Assembly: GCA_009602735.1 (NCBI GenBank)
Contig: WELA01000930.1
Coordinates: forward strand, 37,806-101,805
Direction of reading: 5' to 3'
Length of the DNA: 64,000 nucleotides
Source: Mesotaenium endlicherianum
Lineage: Eukaryota > Streptophyta > Zygnematophyceae > Zygnematales > Mesotaeniaceae
Shown: one piece after another, positions 37,251 to 45,811 of the stretch
How positions within the stretch are numbered: the stretch's first letter is position 1
How the letters are laid out: every line of letters begins with the position of its first letter
Position numbers and translations under genes: made by a program
Notes under the pieces: generated by a model
What the model was told of the DNA's origin: nothing
What the model saw: only the letters and a program-made list of their open reading frames with translations
The model's database searches: none

Positions 37251-37278
37251 TAAAGATAATGCACAAGACTATATCCAA
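37251..37278 (-). promoter_or_regulatory. Candidate promoter of the SSS operon
   Basis: On the minus strand, TTG (37278-37276), a 17-bp spacer and TATCTTTA (37258-37251) resemble -33 and -7 boxes. The spacer is slightly short. It lies 17 bp before the ATG at 37234. Confidence 0.35.
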
Positions 37279-37307
37279 TTCTCTTACTTTGTTGGCAAAA
37301 CCCTAGT

Positions 37308-37847
37308 ATGCAGGAGAAGCGAATAGCCGTTTTCTGTGGTTCGAAAAGCGGATCGGATCCGCTTTTTGAGCAGGATGCGAAAGCGTTGGGCAGGCTTATG
37401 GCCGAACGTAATATCACATTGGTGTATGGTGGCGGTAACAAAGGACTGATGGGCGCTGTGGCCAATTCGGTTATGGAGGGAGGTGGGAAAGTGATCGGTG
37501 TGATACCCGAACTACTGCTGACCTGGGAACACCAGCACGAAGGCATTACAGAATTACATGTAGTATCCGATATGCACACGCGTAAAAAAATGATGTATGA
37601 TCTCTGCGATATGGCGGTGGCATTGCCTGGCGGAAATGGTACACTCGATGAATTGTTTGAGATGCTTACCTGGAACACTTTACAGATACACAACAAAAAA
37701 ATAATCCTGCTGAATACAGCAGGATTTTACGATACACTGGTGACACATCTTCAAGCCATGTGGCAAAAAGGATTCCTTTATGAGAACTGGCAGGAAAGAC
37801 TGCTGGTATATGATACACCCGCAGCGGCCATCAGTGTTTTTTATTGA
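37308..37847 (+). CDS. LOG-family protein (TIGR00730; nucleoside monophosphate phosphoribohydrolase)
   Basis: A 179-residue Rossmann-like cytoplasmic protein. The signature PGGNGTLDELFEMLTW (the family's PGGxGTxxE) and GGGNKGLMGAVANSVMEGGG are complete, as is the Arg/Lys pair in HTRKKMMYDL. LOG enzymes remove ribose 5-phosphate from N6-modified AMP and related nucleotides. It overlaps the 3' end of the convergent outer-membrane gene by 17 bp and is divergent from the SSS operon. Confidence 0.92.
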   Translation: MQEKRIAVFCGSKSGSDPLFEQDAKALGRLMAERNITLVYGGGNKGLMGAVANSVMEGGGKVIGVIPELLLTWEHQHEGITELHVVSDMHTRKKMMYDLCDMAVALPGGNGTLDELFEMLTWNTLQIHNKKIILLNTAGFYDTLVTHLQAMWQKGFLYENWQERLLVYDTPAAAISVFY

Positions 37848-38430
37848 GATAAATGCCAAAGCCTGCTCTGAAAACGGGTAAGGGGTCGTTTGAATTGTTA
37901 TTGCGATATGGCGAATGAGCATCTTGCAGTACATCTATCATCAGGGTAATATACTGGTATTGCCTGCCAATGATTCTCGTACCATAACCCACACCCAATA
38001 ACAAACTGCCTGCACCGTAATGAAAAGTGGCACTGGGTAACGATCCAGTCTTCTGTGAAGAATTGATCCAGTTGTATTCGGGCTGAATCTGCAAATGGAG
38101 AAAACTTACGGGCCATATCCGTAAGAAAGTACCACCTCCAAAATTAAAATTCCTAAACCGGGTAGGGTAGTAGTCCGATGCGTTCTGGGAAAAATAATTT
38201 ACGTTAAGTGCGATACCGAAATCAAGCCAGTCGTTAAGGCTGTAACCAATTTCGGGGTTCAGTCCTACATTGAAAGACCCATTGGCAAAACCCAAATTGA
38301 GGCCGGTACCCAAAAAAATGTTTTCTCTTTTGAATTTTCCTCTTTGTTCTGTTTCAGTGCTGTCTTGTGCAAAAAGCCCCGCACACAAGAGCAATGTTAA
38401 ACAGGTGATCAGTCCTTTTTTCATCATCAT
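37831..38430 (-). CDS. Predicted outer-membrane beta-barrel protein
   Basis: A 199-residue exported protein: signal peptide (about 1-21, AGLFAQD), then alternating hydrophobic/polar strands rich in Tyr, Phe and Gly (GTGLNLGFANGSFNVGLNPEIGYSLNDWLDFGIALNVNY and later segments). This matches the small outer-membrane beta-barrel type. There is no family name I recognise. Its -7 box (TAGATTTG) lies just upstream. The start could be any of three tandem Met codons. Confidence 0.72.
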   Translation of the reverse strand: MMMKKGLITCLTLLLCAGLFAQDSTETEQRGKFKRENIFLGTGLNLGFANGSFNVGLNPEIGYSLNDWLDFGIALNVNYFSQNASDYYPTRFRNFNFGGGTFLRIWPVSFLHLQIQPEYNWINSSQKTGSLPSATFHYGAGSLLLGVGYGTRIIGRQYQYITLMIDVLQDAHSPYRNNNSNDPLPVFRAGFGIYLNKKH

Positions 38431-38441
38431 AGGATTTAAGA

Positions 38442-38449
38442 CAAATCTA
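38442..38449 (-). promoter_or_regulatory. -7 promoter box of the outer-membrane protein gene
   Basis: Minus-strand TAGATTTG, an exact TAnnTTTG match, ends 11 nt before the first Met codon (38430). It lies within the 27-bp gap after the upstream GlcD-like gene, which suggests its own short-leader transcript. No -33 match is seen. Confidence 0.45.
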
Positions 38450-38457
38450 CACCTCCT

Positions 38458-39879
38458 TTAATTGAGGTCGAATATTTTACCGGCGTTTAAAATATTATTG
38501 GGGTCGAATACTTTCTTGATCTCGCGCATCAGGTGCAGGTTGGCTTCCCTGAAAACAGTATGGAGATAAGGTTTTTGTATCAATCCAATACCGTGTTCAC
38601 CACTGATGGTGCCACCCAGGCTTTTCACCAGTTCAAACAAAGCTTGCAAAGCGGCCGTCATTTCCGCATTGCCGTGGCTGTTTTTAATAGTAGGATGGTT
38701 GATACGAATGTGCAGGTTACCATCCCCGGCATGTCCGTAACATACGGCATGAAAACCATATTGCTTACCTAATTGCTTCACCCCTTTGATCAGCGCCGGC
38801 AGTTCGGCCCTTGGCACTACCGTATCTTCTTCAATGGTATAGCCCGATGTTTTCACTGCTTCGGCCACAAGGCGGCGCAGTTTCCACAATTCAGTTTTCT
38901 GCTGGGCATCATCGGCAAAAAATACTTCTCCCGCTTCGAATTGCGTCAGCAATTCGGCAATGGCTTCCATCTCGCCCATGAGCACATCCATATTATTGCC
39001 GTCCACTTCAATGATCAGGTGCGCGGCTATATCATCATTCACCGGAACAGCGCTGCTGTCTACAGACTGGCTTACAATTTTCAATGCATCGATCTCTAAC
39101 AGTTCCAATCCGCTGGGCACAAATCCTGCACGGAAAATAGCGCTCACCGCTTCGCTGGCTTTTTCCAAAGAGGCAAAGGGTACCAGCATCAGCAGATCGT
39201 ATTTGGGTAAGGGTACCAGCTTCAGTACGATCTTGGTAACGATGCCCAATGTGCCTTCGCTGCCCACGAGCAACTGCGTAAGGTTATAACCGGTTGAATT
39301 CTTCAATACATTGGCGCCCGTCCAGATGATCTCGCCATTGGGCAATACCACTTCGAGGTTCAGCACATAATCTTTCACCACTCCGTATTTCACCGCTTTG
39401 GGGCCGCCGCTGTTCTCGGCAATATTGCCGCCAATAAAACAACTGCCGCGACTGCTGGGGTCGGGTGGATAGAAAAGTCCTTTTTCTTTCACTGCATTCT
39501 GCAATACTTCAGTGATCACACCCGGCTCGGTAATTACCTGCAGGTTGCGTTCATCTATTTCCAGGATGCTGTTCATCCGCTCACTCGAAAGCAACACACC
39601 GCCTAAATGTGGCAGTGCGCCACCACTCAATCCGGTTCCTGCACCCCTTGGGGTAACAGGAATATGGTATTCATTGCACAAACGCATGATGGCTGCTATT
39701 TCCTCCGTAGTACGCGGTTTCAGTACCACTTCGGGGAGATAGGATAAACGTTCTGTTTCATCATGACTGTAATGGGTCAGGGTCTCCTCATCGGCCAGCA
39801 CAAACTGCTCTCCTATAATGGCTTTGAATTGTTTCAAATGATCGGTAGTCACTAATCCTTTCGTCGCCATAGCCTGCAT
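38458..39879 (-). CDS. FAD-linked oxidase, GlcD/D-lactate dehydrogenase-like
   Basis: A 473-residue flavoprotein oxidising a 2-hydroxy acid. The FAD-binding domain carries VTPRGAGTGLSGGALPHLGGVLLS and DPSSRGSCFIGGNIAENSGGPKAVKYG. The C-terminal FAD-oxidase domain has CYGHAGDGNLHIRINHP and SGEHGIGLIQKPYL. Glycolate oxidase subunit D and D-lactate dehydrogenase share this layout; no GlcE or Fe-S subunit gene is adjacent, favouring a single-subunit D-2-hydroxyacid dehydrogenase. ATG 39870 is an alternative start three codons in. A TATTTTTA box (minus strand, 39899-39892) lies just upstream. Confidence 0.87.
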   Translation of the reverse strand: MQAMATKGLVTTDHLKQFKAIIGEQFVLADEETLTHYSHDETERLSYLPEVVLKPRTTEEIAAIMRLCNEYHIPVTPRGAGTGLSGGALPHLGGVLLSSERMNSILEIDERNLQVITEPGVITEVLQNAVKEKGLFYPPDPSSRGSCFIGGNIAENSGGPKAVKYGVVKDYVLNLEVVLPNGEIIWTGANVLKNSTGYNLTQLLVGSEGTLGIVTKIVLKLVPLPKYDLLMLVPFASLEKASEAVSAIFRAGFVPSGLELLEIDALKIVSQSVDSSAVPVNDDIAAHLIIEVDGNNMDVLMGEMEAIAELLTQFEAGEVFFADDAQQKTELWKLRRLVAEAVKTSGYTIEEDTVVPRAELPALIKGVKQLGKQYGFHAVCYGHAGDGNLHIRINHPTIKNSHGNAEMTAALQALFELVKSLGGTISGEHGIGLIQKPYLHTVFREANLHLMREIKKVFDPNNILNAGKIFDLN

Positions 39880-40104
39880 CTATTTTTTTTGTAAAAATAG
39901 ATGGTTAACAGGAGAACTGAAGGACGATTGACATTGTTTGCGGCAATTTTTTTTACAAATCGTTCAATTTTTCAACGAGATGCGTGCAAAAAACTACAAA
40001 GCCGCTACAGTTTTTTTTGAAATTCTACAGAAATCGGTAAAAACAATTGATAAAGTCCAACGTGTAAGACCCACATAAAGAAATGATGACAACGGGCAAA
40101 CACT

Positions 40105-40112
40105 TATTTTTG
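40105..40112 (+). promoter_or_regulatory. -7 promoter box of pckA
   Basis: TATTTTTG, an exact TAnnTTTG match, 26 bp before the ATG at 40139. No clear TTTG lies 19-21 bp upstream. The rest of the 260-bp region between the GlcD-like gene and pckA shows only A/T runs and no gene. Confidence 0.45.
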
Positions 40113-40138
40113 TCGGCTAACAAACGATTGTTCGTATT

Positions 40139-41743
40139 ATGCTCAGTACCCCCATCATGCTATCAGACAAAACACTGGTTTCTCTGGGTCTTGGATCCTG
40201 TCGGTCGGTTCACTACCAGCTTTCACCCGAAGAGTTGACCGAACAGACCCTATTACGCGGACAGGGACTTTTAAGCGATACCGGCGCTTTGTGTATCCGT
40301 ACCGGTGAATTCACCGGCCGCAGTCCGCTCGACAAATTCACCGTTAAAGATGCCATCACCGAAAACACGGTTGACTGGAATAATTTCAACATACCCATCG
40401 AAGAAAAATATTTTCACCAACTCAGAAAAAAGCTGCTCGATTACCTGAATCGTCAGCCGGAAGTGTGGATCAGGGACGCTTATGCCTGTGCCGATCCGGC
40501 TTATCGTATAAACATAAGGGTCATCAATGAGCAACCATCTTGCAATCTCTTTGCGCATAATATGTTCCTGCGCCCCGAAGAGCACGAACTGGAAGGCTTT
40601 CAGGCCGACTGGCATATCATCCATGCACCCGGCTTCAAAGCCGATCCTGCAGTAGATGGCACCAGGCAACATAATTTTGCCGTGATCTCTTTTACACATA
40701 AAGCCATTCTTATTGGCGGTACCGGTTATACCGGCGAGATCAAGAAAGGTATTTTCACCATCCTCAATTATATACTGCCACAAAACAGGCAGGTGTTGAG
40801 TATGCACTGCAGCGCCAACATGGGGGAGAAAGGCGATGTAGCCATTTTCTTTGGATTGAGTGGCACAGGCAAGACTACACTCAGTGCCGACCCCGACCGC
40901 AAACTGATCGGTGATGATGAACATGGATGGACCAACCAGGGTGTTTTCAATTTCGAAGGTGGCTGTTATGCTAAAACCATCGACCTGAATGAAGAAAAAG
41001 AACCGGAAATTTATCACGCCATCCGCCCCGGTGCACTGGTAGAAAATGTGGGCTTCATCAATGGAACCCGCCGCATAGATTTTGCCAGCAAAGCCATCAC
41101 AGAGAATACGCGGGTATCGTATCCTTTGCATTATATCAGCAACGCACAGGAACCCGCGATGGGAGGCTTGCCTAAAAATATATTCTTTCTTACCTGCGAT
41201 GCCAATGGTGTACTACCGCCTATCAGCAAGCTGAACCCCGGCCAGGCCATGTACCAGTTCATCAGCGGCTATACGGCTAAAGTGGCGGGAACAGAAGCCG
41301 GTGTTACAGAGCCCAAATCTACTTTCAGCGCCTGTTTCGGCGCGCCCTTCCTGCCTTTGCATCCCGGCCGTTATGCCGAAATGCTGGGCGAAAAAATGAA
41401 AGCCCATCGCGTGAATGTGTGGATGGTGAATACCGGATGGACTGGCGGATGCTGTGGTGTGGGCAGTCGTATGAAACTGTCGTACACAAGGGCTATGATC
41501 ACTGCGGCATTGAACGGACAACTCAATCAGGCACAATACAAAGCGCACCCGGTATTTGGTATGATGATACCCGATGCATGCCCCGGTGTGCCGTCAGAAA
41601 TTTTAGATCCACGCAGCACCTGGGCCGATCAAACTGCCTATGATGCGAAATGTAAAGACCTGGCCAGGCAATTCATTAAAAACTTTGAAAAATATGCGGG
41701 AGGTGTCAGCGAAGAAATACTGGCTGCAGCGCCTACACCCTAA
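40139..41743 (+). CDS. pckA: Phosphoenolpyruvate carboxykinase (ATP)
   Basis: A 534-residue gluconeogenic enzyme that converts oxaloacetate and ATP to phosphoenolpyruvate. The P-loop and metal motifs read FFGLSGTGKTTLSADPDRKLIGDDEHGW, preceded by HCSANMGEKGDVAIF, and the substrate site has RTGEFTGRSPLDKF. These define the ATP-dependent family; length is normal. The start could also be the second Met (40157). Two hairpins follow the stop codon. Confidence 0.96.
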   Translation: MLSTPIMLSDKTLVSLGLGSCRSVHYQLSPEELTEQTLLRGQGLLSDTGALCIRTGEFTGRSPLDKFTVKDAITENTVDWNNFNIPIEEKYFHQLRKKLLDYLNRQPEVWIRDAYACADPAYRINIRVINEQPSCNLFAHNMFLRPEEHELEGFQADWHIIHAPGFKADPAVDGTRQHNFAVISFTHKAILIGGTGYTGEIKKGIFTILNYILPQNRQVLSMHCSANMGEKGDVAIFFGLSGTGKTTLSADPDRKLIGDDEHGWTNQGVFNFEGGCYAKTIDLNEEKEPEIYHAIRPGALVENVGFINGTRRIDFASKAITENTRVSYPLHYISNAQEPAMGGLPKNIFFLTCDANGVLPPISKLNPGQAMYQFISGYTAKVAGTEAGVTEPKSTFSACFGAPFLPLHPGRYAEMLGEKMKAHRVNVWMVNTGWTGGCCGVGSRMKLSYTRAMITAALNGQLNQAQYKAHPVFGMMIPDACPGVPSEILDPRSTWADQTAYDAKCKDLARQFIKNFEKYAGGVSEEILAAAPTP

Positions 41744-41750
41744 AAAATAA

Positions 41751-41769
41751 TTGTCCCGTTGCGGGACAA
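41751..41769 (+). terminator. Hairpin directly after pckA
   Basis: Perfect 8-bp stem TTGTCCCG / CGGGACAA (41751-41758 with 41762-41769) with a 3-nt loop, starting 8 bp past the stop. It has no T-run; it may protect the 3' end or pause polymerase before the second hairpin. Confidence 0.45.
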
Positions 41770-41805
41770 GAACTCGGTCTCTTCGATTGCTTTGTTTGTT
41801 ACGCG

Positions 41806-41838
41806 AAACTCCACCACCTGGTGGAGTTTTATTTTAGA
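41806..41838. terminator. Bidirectional terminator between pckA and the deoxynucleoside kinase
   Basis: 10-bp stem AAACTCCACC / GGTGGAGTTT (41806-41815 with 41820-41829), 4-nt loop, and a T-rich tail (TTTTATTTT) on the plus strand. On the minus strand it lies just past the kinase stop at 41834. Confidence 0.75.
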
Positions 41839-42469
41839 AAAGTCCAAACAACATGCCATCTACTTTGCCAATGATCTCTCCGAAATGTTCTTCATTCTCT
41901 GCAAACTTGTTCTTGTCGCAGTCGATCACCAACAGCGGACCTTCCTTATAACTTTCAATCCACTTGTTGTAATATTCATTGAGCCTTTTCAGGTAGTCGA
42001 GACGAATATTCTCTTCGTATTCGCGGCCCCTTTTCTGTATTTGCGCAACCAGTGTGGGCACGGAAGCTTTGAGGTAGATGAGCAGGTCGGGCGGCTGCAC
42101 CATTGTTTTCAAAGTCTGGAAGAATAAGAAATAGTTATCGAAGTCTCGTTTGCTCATCAAACCCATTTCATGCAGGTTGGGAGCAAATATATTGGCGTCT
42201 TCATAGATGGTGCGGTCCTGTATCACGGTTTCGGTGCCATGGTGTATATCGAGTAATTGATTGAGGCGACTGTTCAGGAAGTATATCTGCAGGTTAAAAC
42301 TCCAACGCGGCATGTCTTCATAAAAATCCATCAGGTAAGGATTATGGTCCACGTCTTCAAACTGGGGAATCCAACGGTAATGCTTGCTCAGCATTTCAGT
42401 TAAAGTAGTTTTACCGGCGCCGATATTGCCGGCTACAGCAACATGTTTGGGTTTTTTTAGTTTGGCCAT
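41834..42469 (-). CDS. Deoxynucleoside kinase
   Basis: A 211-residue kinase of the deoxyadenosine/deoxyguanosine kinase family, which salvages deoxynucleosides. The P-loop is VAVAGNIGAGKTTL, the base-recognition region includes DRTIYEDANIFA, and the lid carries the Arg-rich QIQKRGREYE. Which base it prefers cannot be read. It is downstream of trpS on the same strand (32-bp gap) and ends at the bidirectional terminator. Confidence 0.9.
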   Translation of the reverse strand: MAKLKKPKHVAVAGNIGAGKTTLTEMLSKHYRWIPQFEDVDHNPYLMDFYEDMPRWSFNLQIYFLNSRLNQLLDIHHGTETVIQDRTIYEDANIFAPNLHEMGLMSKRDFDNYFLFFQTLKTMVQPPDLLIYLKASVPTLVAQIQKRGREYEENIRLDYLKRLNEYYNKWIESYKEGPLLVIDCDKNKFAENEEHFGEIIGKVDGMLFGLF

Positions 42470-42501
42470 AGGAGTGAATGTACGAAGATTTTATATTACC
42501 A

Positions 42502-43515
42502 TCAGGCGTAATTCATGCCTATGGACTGCCTCACCAGTTTCATTGTTTCAGCAGCGCTGTGCCTTGCTTTTTCTGCTCCCTGGCGGATGATCCGCGACAA
42601 AAGTTCCTGGTTGTTTTGGATATCAGCTGCTTTTTCACGGATAGGTGCAATGAATGCCGCCATGTCTTCTGCCAACTGCTTTTTCATGTCGCCATAACGG
42701 ATAACTGTATGGCCTGCGCTGCTGGCATTGTAATCATCTTCAAATTTCTGTACGGTATCGGGAGTGCTTACCAAACGCATCAACGTAAAGAGATTCTCTA
42801 TATAATCGGGCTTAGCCGAATTAGGTTCGGAAGGTCCCTGGTCTGTTTTGGCTTTCATGATCTTTTTGCGGATCAAGTCTCCATCATCTGCCAGGTAAAG
42901 CGTATTCATCTGGTTTTCACTCTTGCTCATTTTGCCATTGCCATCGAGACTCATGATCTTCACCAGCTCACCCCCATAATTAAAAGCATAAGGCGCCGGC
43001 AATACTTCTCCATAACGGTGGTTGAACCGTTCGGCAAAATTGCGTGTGATCTCCAGGTGCTGTTCCTGGTCTTTACCCACCGGCACTTTTACCGCACGAT
43101 GAATTAAAATATCTGCGGCCATCAATACAGGGTAAGTGAGCAATCCTGCATTGACGTTATCGGGCTGCAAACGTACTTTGTCTTTGAAAGTGGGCGTTTT
43201 CTCCAGCTCGCCTTTGTATGCAAGCATGTTGAGATAAAGGTAGAGCTCGGCTATTTCATGGATATCGCTTTGAATGTAAAGCGATACTTTTTCAGGATCG
43301 AGTCCGCACGCGATGTTTTCAGCGATCACCCGGTGAACGCTTGCTTTCAATTCAGAAGTATCGGGGTGGGTAGTAAGGCTATGCCAGTTGGCCACAAAAA
43401 AATAGCAGTTATACTCGTGCTGCATGCGAACATAATTGCGCATGGCGCCGAAATAATTCCCCAGGTGTAAAAAACCGGTCGGCCTGATGCCGCTTACTAC
43501 TACCTCTTTTGTCAT
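42502..43515 (-). CDS. trpS: Tryptophan--tRNA ligase
   Basis: A 337-residue class I aminoacyl-tRNA synthetase. The HIGH-equivalent is in RPTGFLHLGNYFG and the KMSKS motif is intact (NGKMSKSENQMN). The Trp-site segment MAADILIHRAVKVPVGKDQEQHLE is typical of the bacterial enzyme. Length is normal. It is divergent from recG across a region filled by a palindromic repeat. Confidence 0.96.
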   Translation of the reverse strand: MTKEVVVSGIRPTGFLHLGNYFGAMRNYVRMQHEYNCYFFVANWHSLTTHPDTSELKASVHRVIAENIACGLDPEKVSLYIQSDIHEIAELYLYLNMLAYKGELEKTPTFKDKVRLQPDNVNAGLLTYPVLMAADILIHRAVKVPVGKDQEQHLEITRNFAERFNHRYGEVLPAPYAFNYGGELVKIMSLDGNGKMSKSENQMNTLYLADDGDLIRKKIMKAKTDQGPSEPNSAKPDYIENLFTLMRLVSTPDTVQKFEDDYNASSAGHTVIRYGDMKKQLAEDMAAFIAPIREKAADIQNNQELLSRIIRQGAEKARHSAAETMKLVRQSIGMNYA

Positions 43516-43548
43516 AGGCTGCGAAGATAAGTAATCAGTGGTTAGGTC

Positions 43549-43630
43549 AGTTGTCAGTTGTTAGTTGTCAGATTATATATTTTGTACGGATATTTGTCTT
43601 TAGTCTTCTAACAACTAACAACTGACAACT
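43549..43630. repeat. Palindromic repeat, copy 2 (24-bp arms), between trpS and recG
   Basis: Arms 43549-43572 and 43607-43630 pair over 24 bp with one mismatch and enclose a 34-nt loop. The words GTTGTTA/GTTGTCA are those of the copy at 27652-27720. Here the neighbours are divergent, so a terminator role is not expected. The loop contains GATATTTG (43589-43596), one mismatch from a -7 box for recG. Confidence 0.8.
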
Positions 43631-43681
43631 ACCAACTCCATACTATCCACCCCCATCGAATTCCTCAAAGGCGTAGGTCCT

Positions 43682-45733
43682 TTGCGTGCCGATATGTTGA
43701 AGAAAGAACTCAACATTTATACCTTCGGCGACCTGCTGGAACATTATCCGCACCGGCATATCGATAAGACGAAGCTGAGCAAGGTCGGTGAGATCAATCT
43801 TCACACAGAATTCATACAGGTGGCAGGTAAACTGGTGCATACAGAAATAATAGGTGAACGAAGGGCTAAAAGACTGGTAGCGCAATTGAAAGATGATACA
43901 GGTGTGCTGGAACTGGCCTGGTTCCAGGGCATCAACTGGGTGCAGAAAAGTCTTACGCCGGGCATGTCATACCTGGTGTTCGGTCGCACCGGTTTTTTCA
44001 ACGGAAGACCGCAGATCGTGCACCCGGAAATAGAGCCTTATGTACCTGCACAGGCAAAGGGCAAAGCATTTCTCGAACCGGTATATCCCGCTACAGAAAA
44101 ATTAAAAGCACGCGGACTCAACGGCAGGCAATTGGGCAAGCTTACCTACCAGTTGCTGACGCAGATCAGACCGGAAGACCTGCCCGAAAATATTCCCGAT
44201 GCCATCAGCACATCGCTCAAACTGATGCCGCGTTACGAAGCCATCCGCGCCATTCATTTTCCCGCCGATCCTATGCAATACCAGCAGGCTTTGCATCGAC
44301 TCAAATTCGAAGAGTTGTTCATGGCGCAGGTTCGGTTGAACCTGGTGCGCATACAACGGCACAGGGCCAGTAAAGGGGTGGTGTTTGAAAAAGTAGGTGA
44401 TTACTTCAATGCATTTTACAATCAATATTTGCCATTTGAATTAACGGGTGCACAAAAAAGAGTGCTGCGGGAGATACGCACCGATACGGCGCGCGGACAT
44501 CAGATGAACAGGTTGTTGCAGGGAGATGTGGGTAGTGGAAAAACCATGGTGGCGTTGTTGAGTATGCTGCTGGCAGCCGATAACAGTTACCAGAGTTGTA
44601 TGATGGCGCCCACGGAGATTTTAGCGCAGCAGCATTATACCGGGCTCAGTGAATTGCTCAAGGAAATGCCTGTTGAAATAGCATTGCTTACCGGCAGCAC
44701 CAAGGCGGCCAAACGTAAAAAAATATTAAAGGGTCTGCGGGAAGATACCATCCATTTTGTAGTAGGCACACATGCGGTGATTGAAGACACCGTGCAGTTT
44801 AAAAACCTGGGACTCGTTATCGTTGACGAACAGCACCGTTTCGGTGTTGCGCAGCGGGCAAAATTATGGGAGAAAGCAGCGGTCCCTCCGCATGTGCTGG
44901 TGATGACCGCTACCCCCATACCCAGGACCCTGGCAATGACGGCTTATGGCGATCTCGATTACAGTGTGATGGATGAGTTACCGCCAGGCAGGCAGCCGGT
45001 GACAACGGTACACCGGTCGGAGATGGCGCGGGCCAATGTGATGGATTTTGTAAAAACAGAGATCACCAAAGGCAGGCAGGCTTATTTTATTTACCCGCTG
45101 ATAGAAGAAAGTGAAAAGCTGAGTTATGAAGACCTGATGCAGGGATACGAGCAGGTAAAAAGCTTTTTTCCCGAGCCAGCTTACCGGATCAGTATGGTGC
45201 ATGGCCGGCAGCCGCAGGAGCAAAAAGATACCAATATGCAACGTTTTGTGAGTGGCGATACACAGATCATGGTAAGTACTACGGTGATAGAGGTAGGGGT
45301 GAACGTGCCCAATGCCACTGTGATGGTGATAGAGAGCGCTGAAAAATTCGGGCTTTCCCAACTGCACCAGTTGCGGGGAAGGGTGGGACGAGGCAGTGAG
45401 AAAAGTTTTTGCATATTATTAACAGGATCCCGGGCCAGCAAAGAAGCCCGGGAACGTATCAAGATTATGTGCGCCACGAATGACGGGTTCAGGATCGCGG
45501 AGAAGGACCTGGAGTTGCGCGGACCGGGCGATATAGAAGGCACGAGGCAGAGCGGGGCGTTGAATTTCAAGGTGGCCAGTATTGTGAATGACAAGGAGTT
45601 GCTGGAAAAAGCGAGGGCAGCGGCGGAAAAATTATGTGAAGAAGATAATGAGCTAAAGATGGCAAAGAATTTGATACTCAAAGCCTATTTGCAATCCCAA
45701 CCTCAGAAGAATGGTTGGGGCAAGATATCCTGA
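43682..45733 (+). CDS. recG: ATP-dependent DNA helicase RecG
   Basis: A helicase that remodels stalled forks and Holliday junctions. From the first standard codon (TTG 43682) it has 683 residues: a wedge/OB domain (~20-150), helicase motifs I (LLQGDVGSGKTMVALLS), II (DEQH in VIVDEQHRFGV), III (MTATPIPRT), and the C-terminal helicase half with QLHQLRGRVGRGSEKSFCILLTG. The conserved start motif TPIEFLKGVGP is encoded in frame just upstream (43649-43681), but no ATG, GTG or TTG precedes it before an in-frame stop at 43616-43618. The true start is therefore probably a rare codon (for example ATA 43640 or CTG 43622), or there is an upstream sequence change. Confidence 0.93.
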   Translation: MRADMLKKELNIYTFGDLLEHYPHRHIDKTKLSKVGEINLHTEFIQVAGKLVHTEIIGERRAKRLVAQLKDDTGVLELAWFQGINWVQKSLTPGMSYLVFGRTGFFNGRPQIVHPEIEPYVPAQAKGKAFLEPVYPATEKLKARGLNGRQLGKLTYQLLTQIRPEDLPENIPDAISTSLKLMPRYEAIRAIHFPADPMQYQQALHRLKFEELFMAQVRLNLVRIQRHRASKGVVFEKVGDYFNAFYNQYLPFELTGAQKRVLREIRTDTARGHQMNRLLQGDVGSGKTMVALLSMLLAADNSYQSCMMAPTEILAQQHYTGLSELLKEMPVEIALLTGSTKAAKRKKILKGLREDTIHFVVGTHAVIEDTVQFKNLGLVIVDEQHRFGVAQRAKLWEKAAVPPHVLVMTATPIPRTLAMTAYGDLDYSVMDELPPGRQPVTTVHRSEMARANVMDFVKTEITKGRQAYFIYPLIEESEKLSYEDLMQGYEQVKSFFPEPAYRISMVHGRQPQEQKDTNMQRFVSGDTQIMVSTTVIEVGVNVPNATVMVIESAEKFGLSQLHQLRGRVGRGSEKSFCILLTGSRASKEARERIKIMCATNDGFRIAEKDLELRGPGDIEGTRQSGALNFKVASIVNDKELLEKARAAAEKLCEEDNELKMAKNLILKAYLQSQPQKNGWGKIS

Positions 45734-45811
45734 AGGTCCGCTCATAATAAACCTAGTGCAAAGCATCTGAATCACGTATATATGTCGTAACTTTTAAATA
45801 AAATAAGGTTG

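Noticed and set aside
37235-37696. N-terminal extension of the SSS transporter to 639 residues
   Set aside because: The extension is antisense to the LOG-family gene and has no SSS features; MSPFLLFSFVIGYF is a natural first helix.
39880-40138. Possible small RNA in the 260-bp GlcD-pckA gap
   Set aside because: It contains A/T runs, three CTACA words and a 4-bp TTGC/GCAA stem before a T-run, but no promoter-terminator pair of consistent spacing beyond the two gene promoters.
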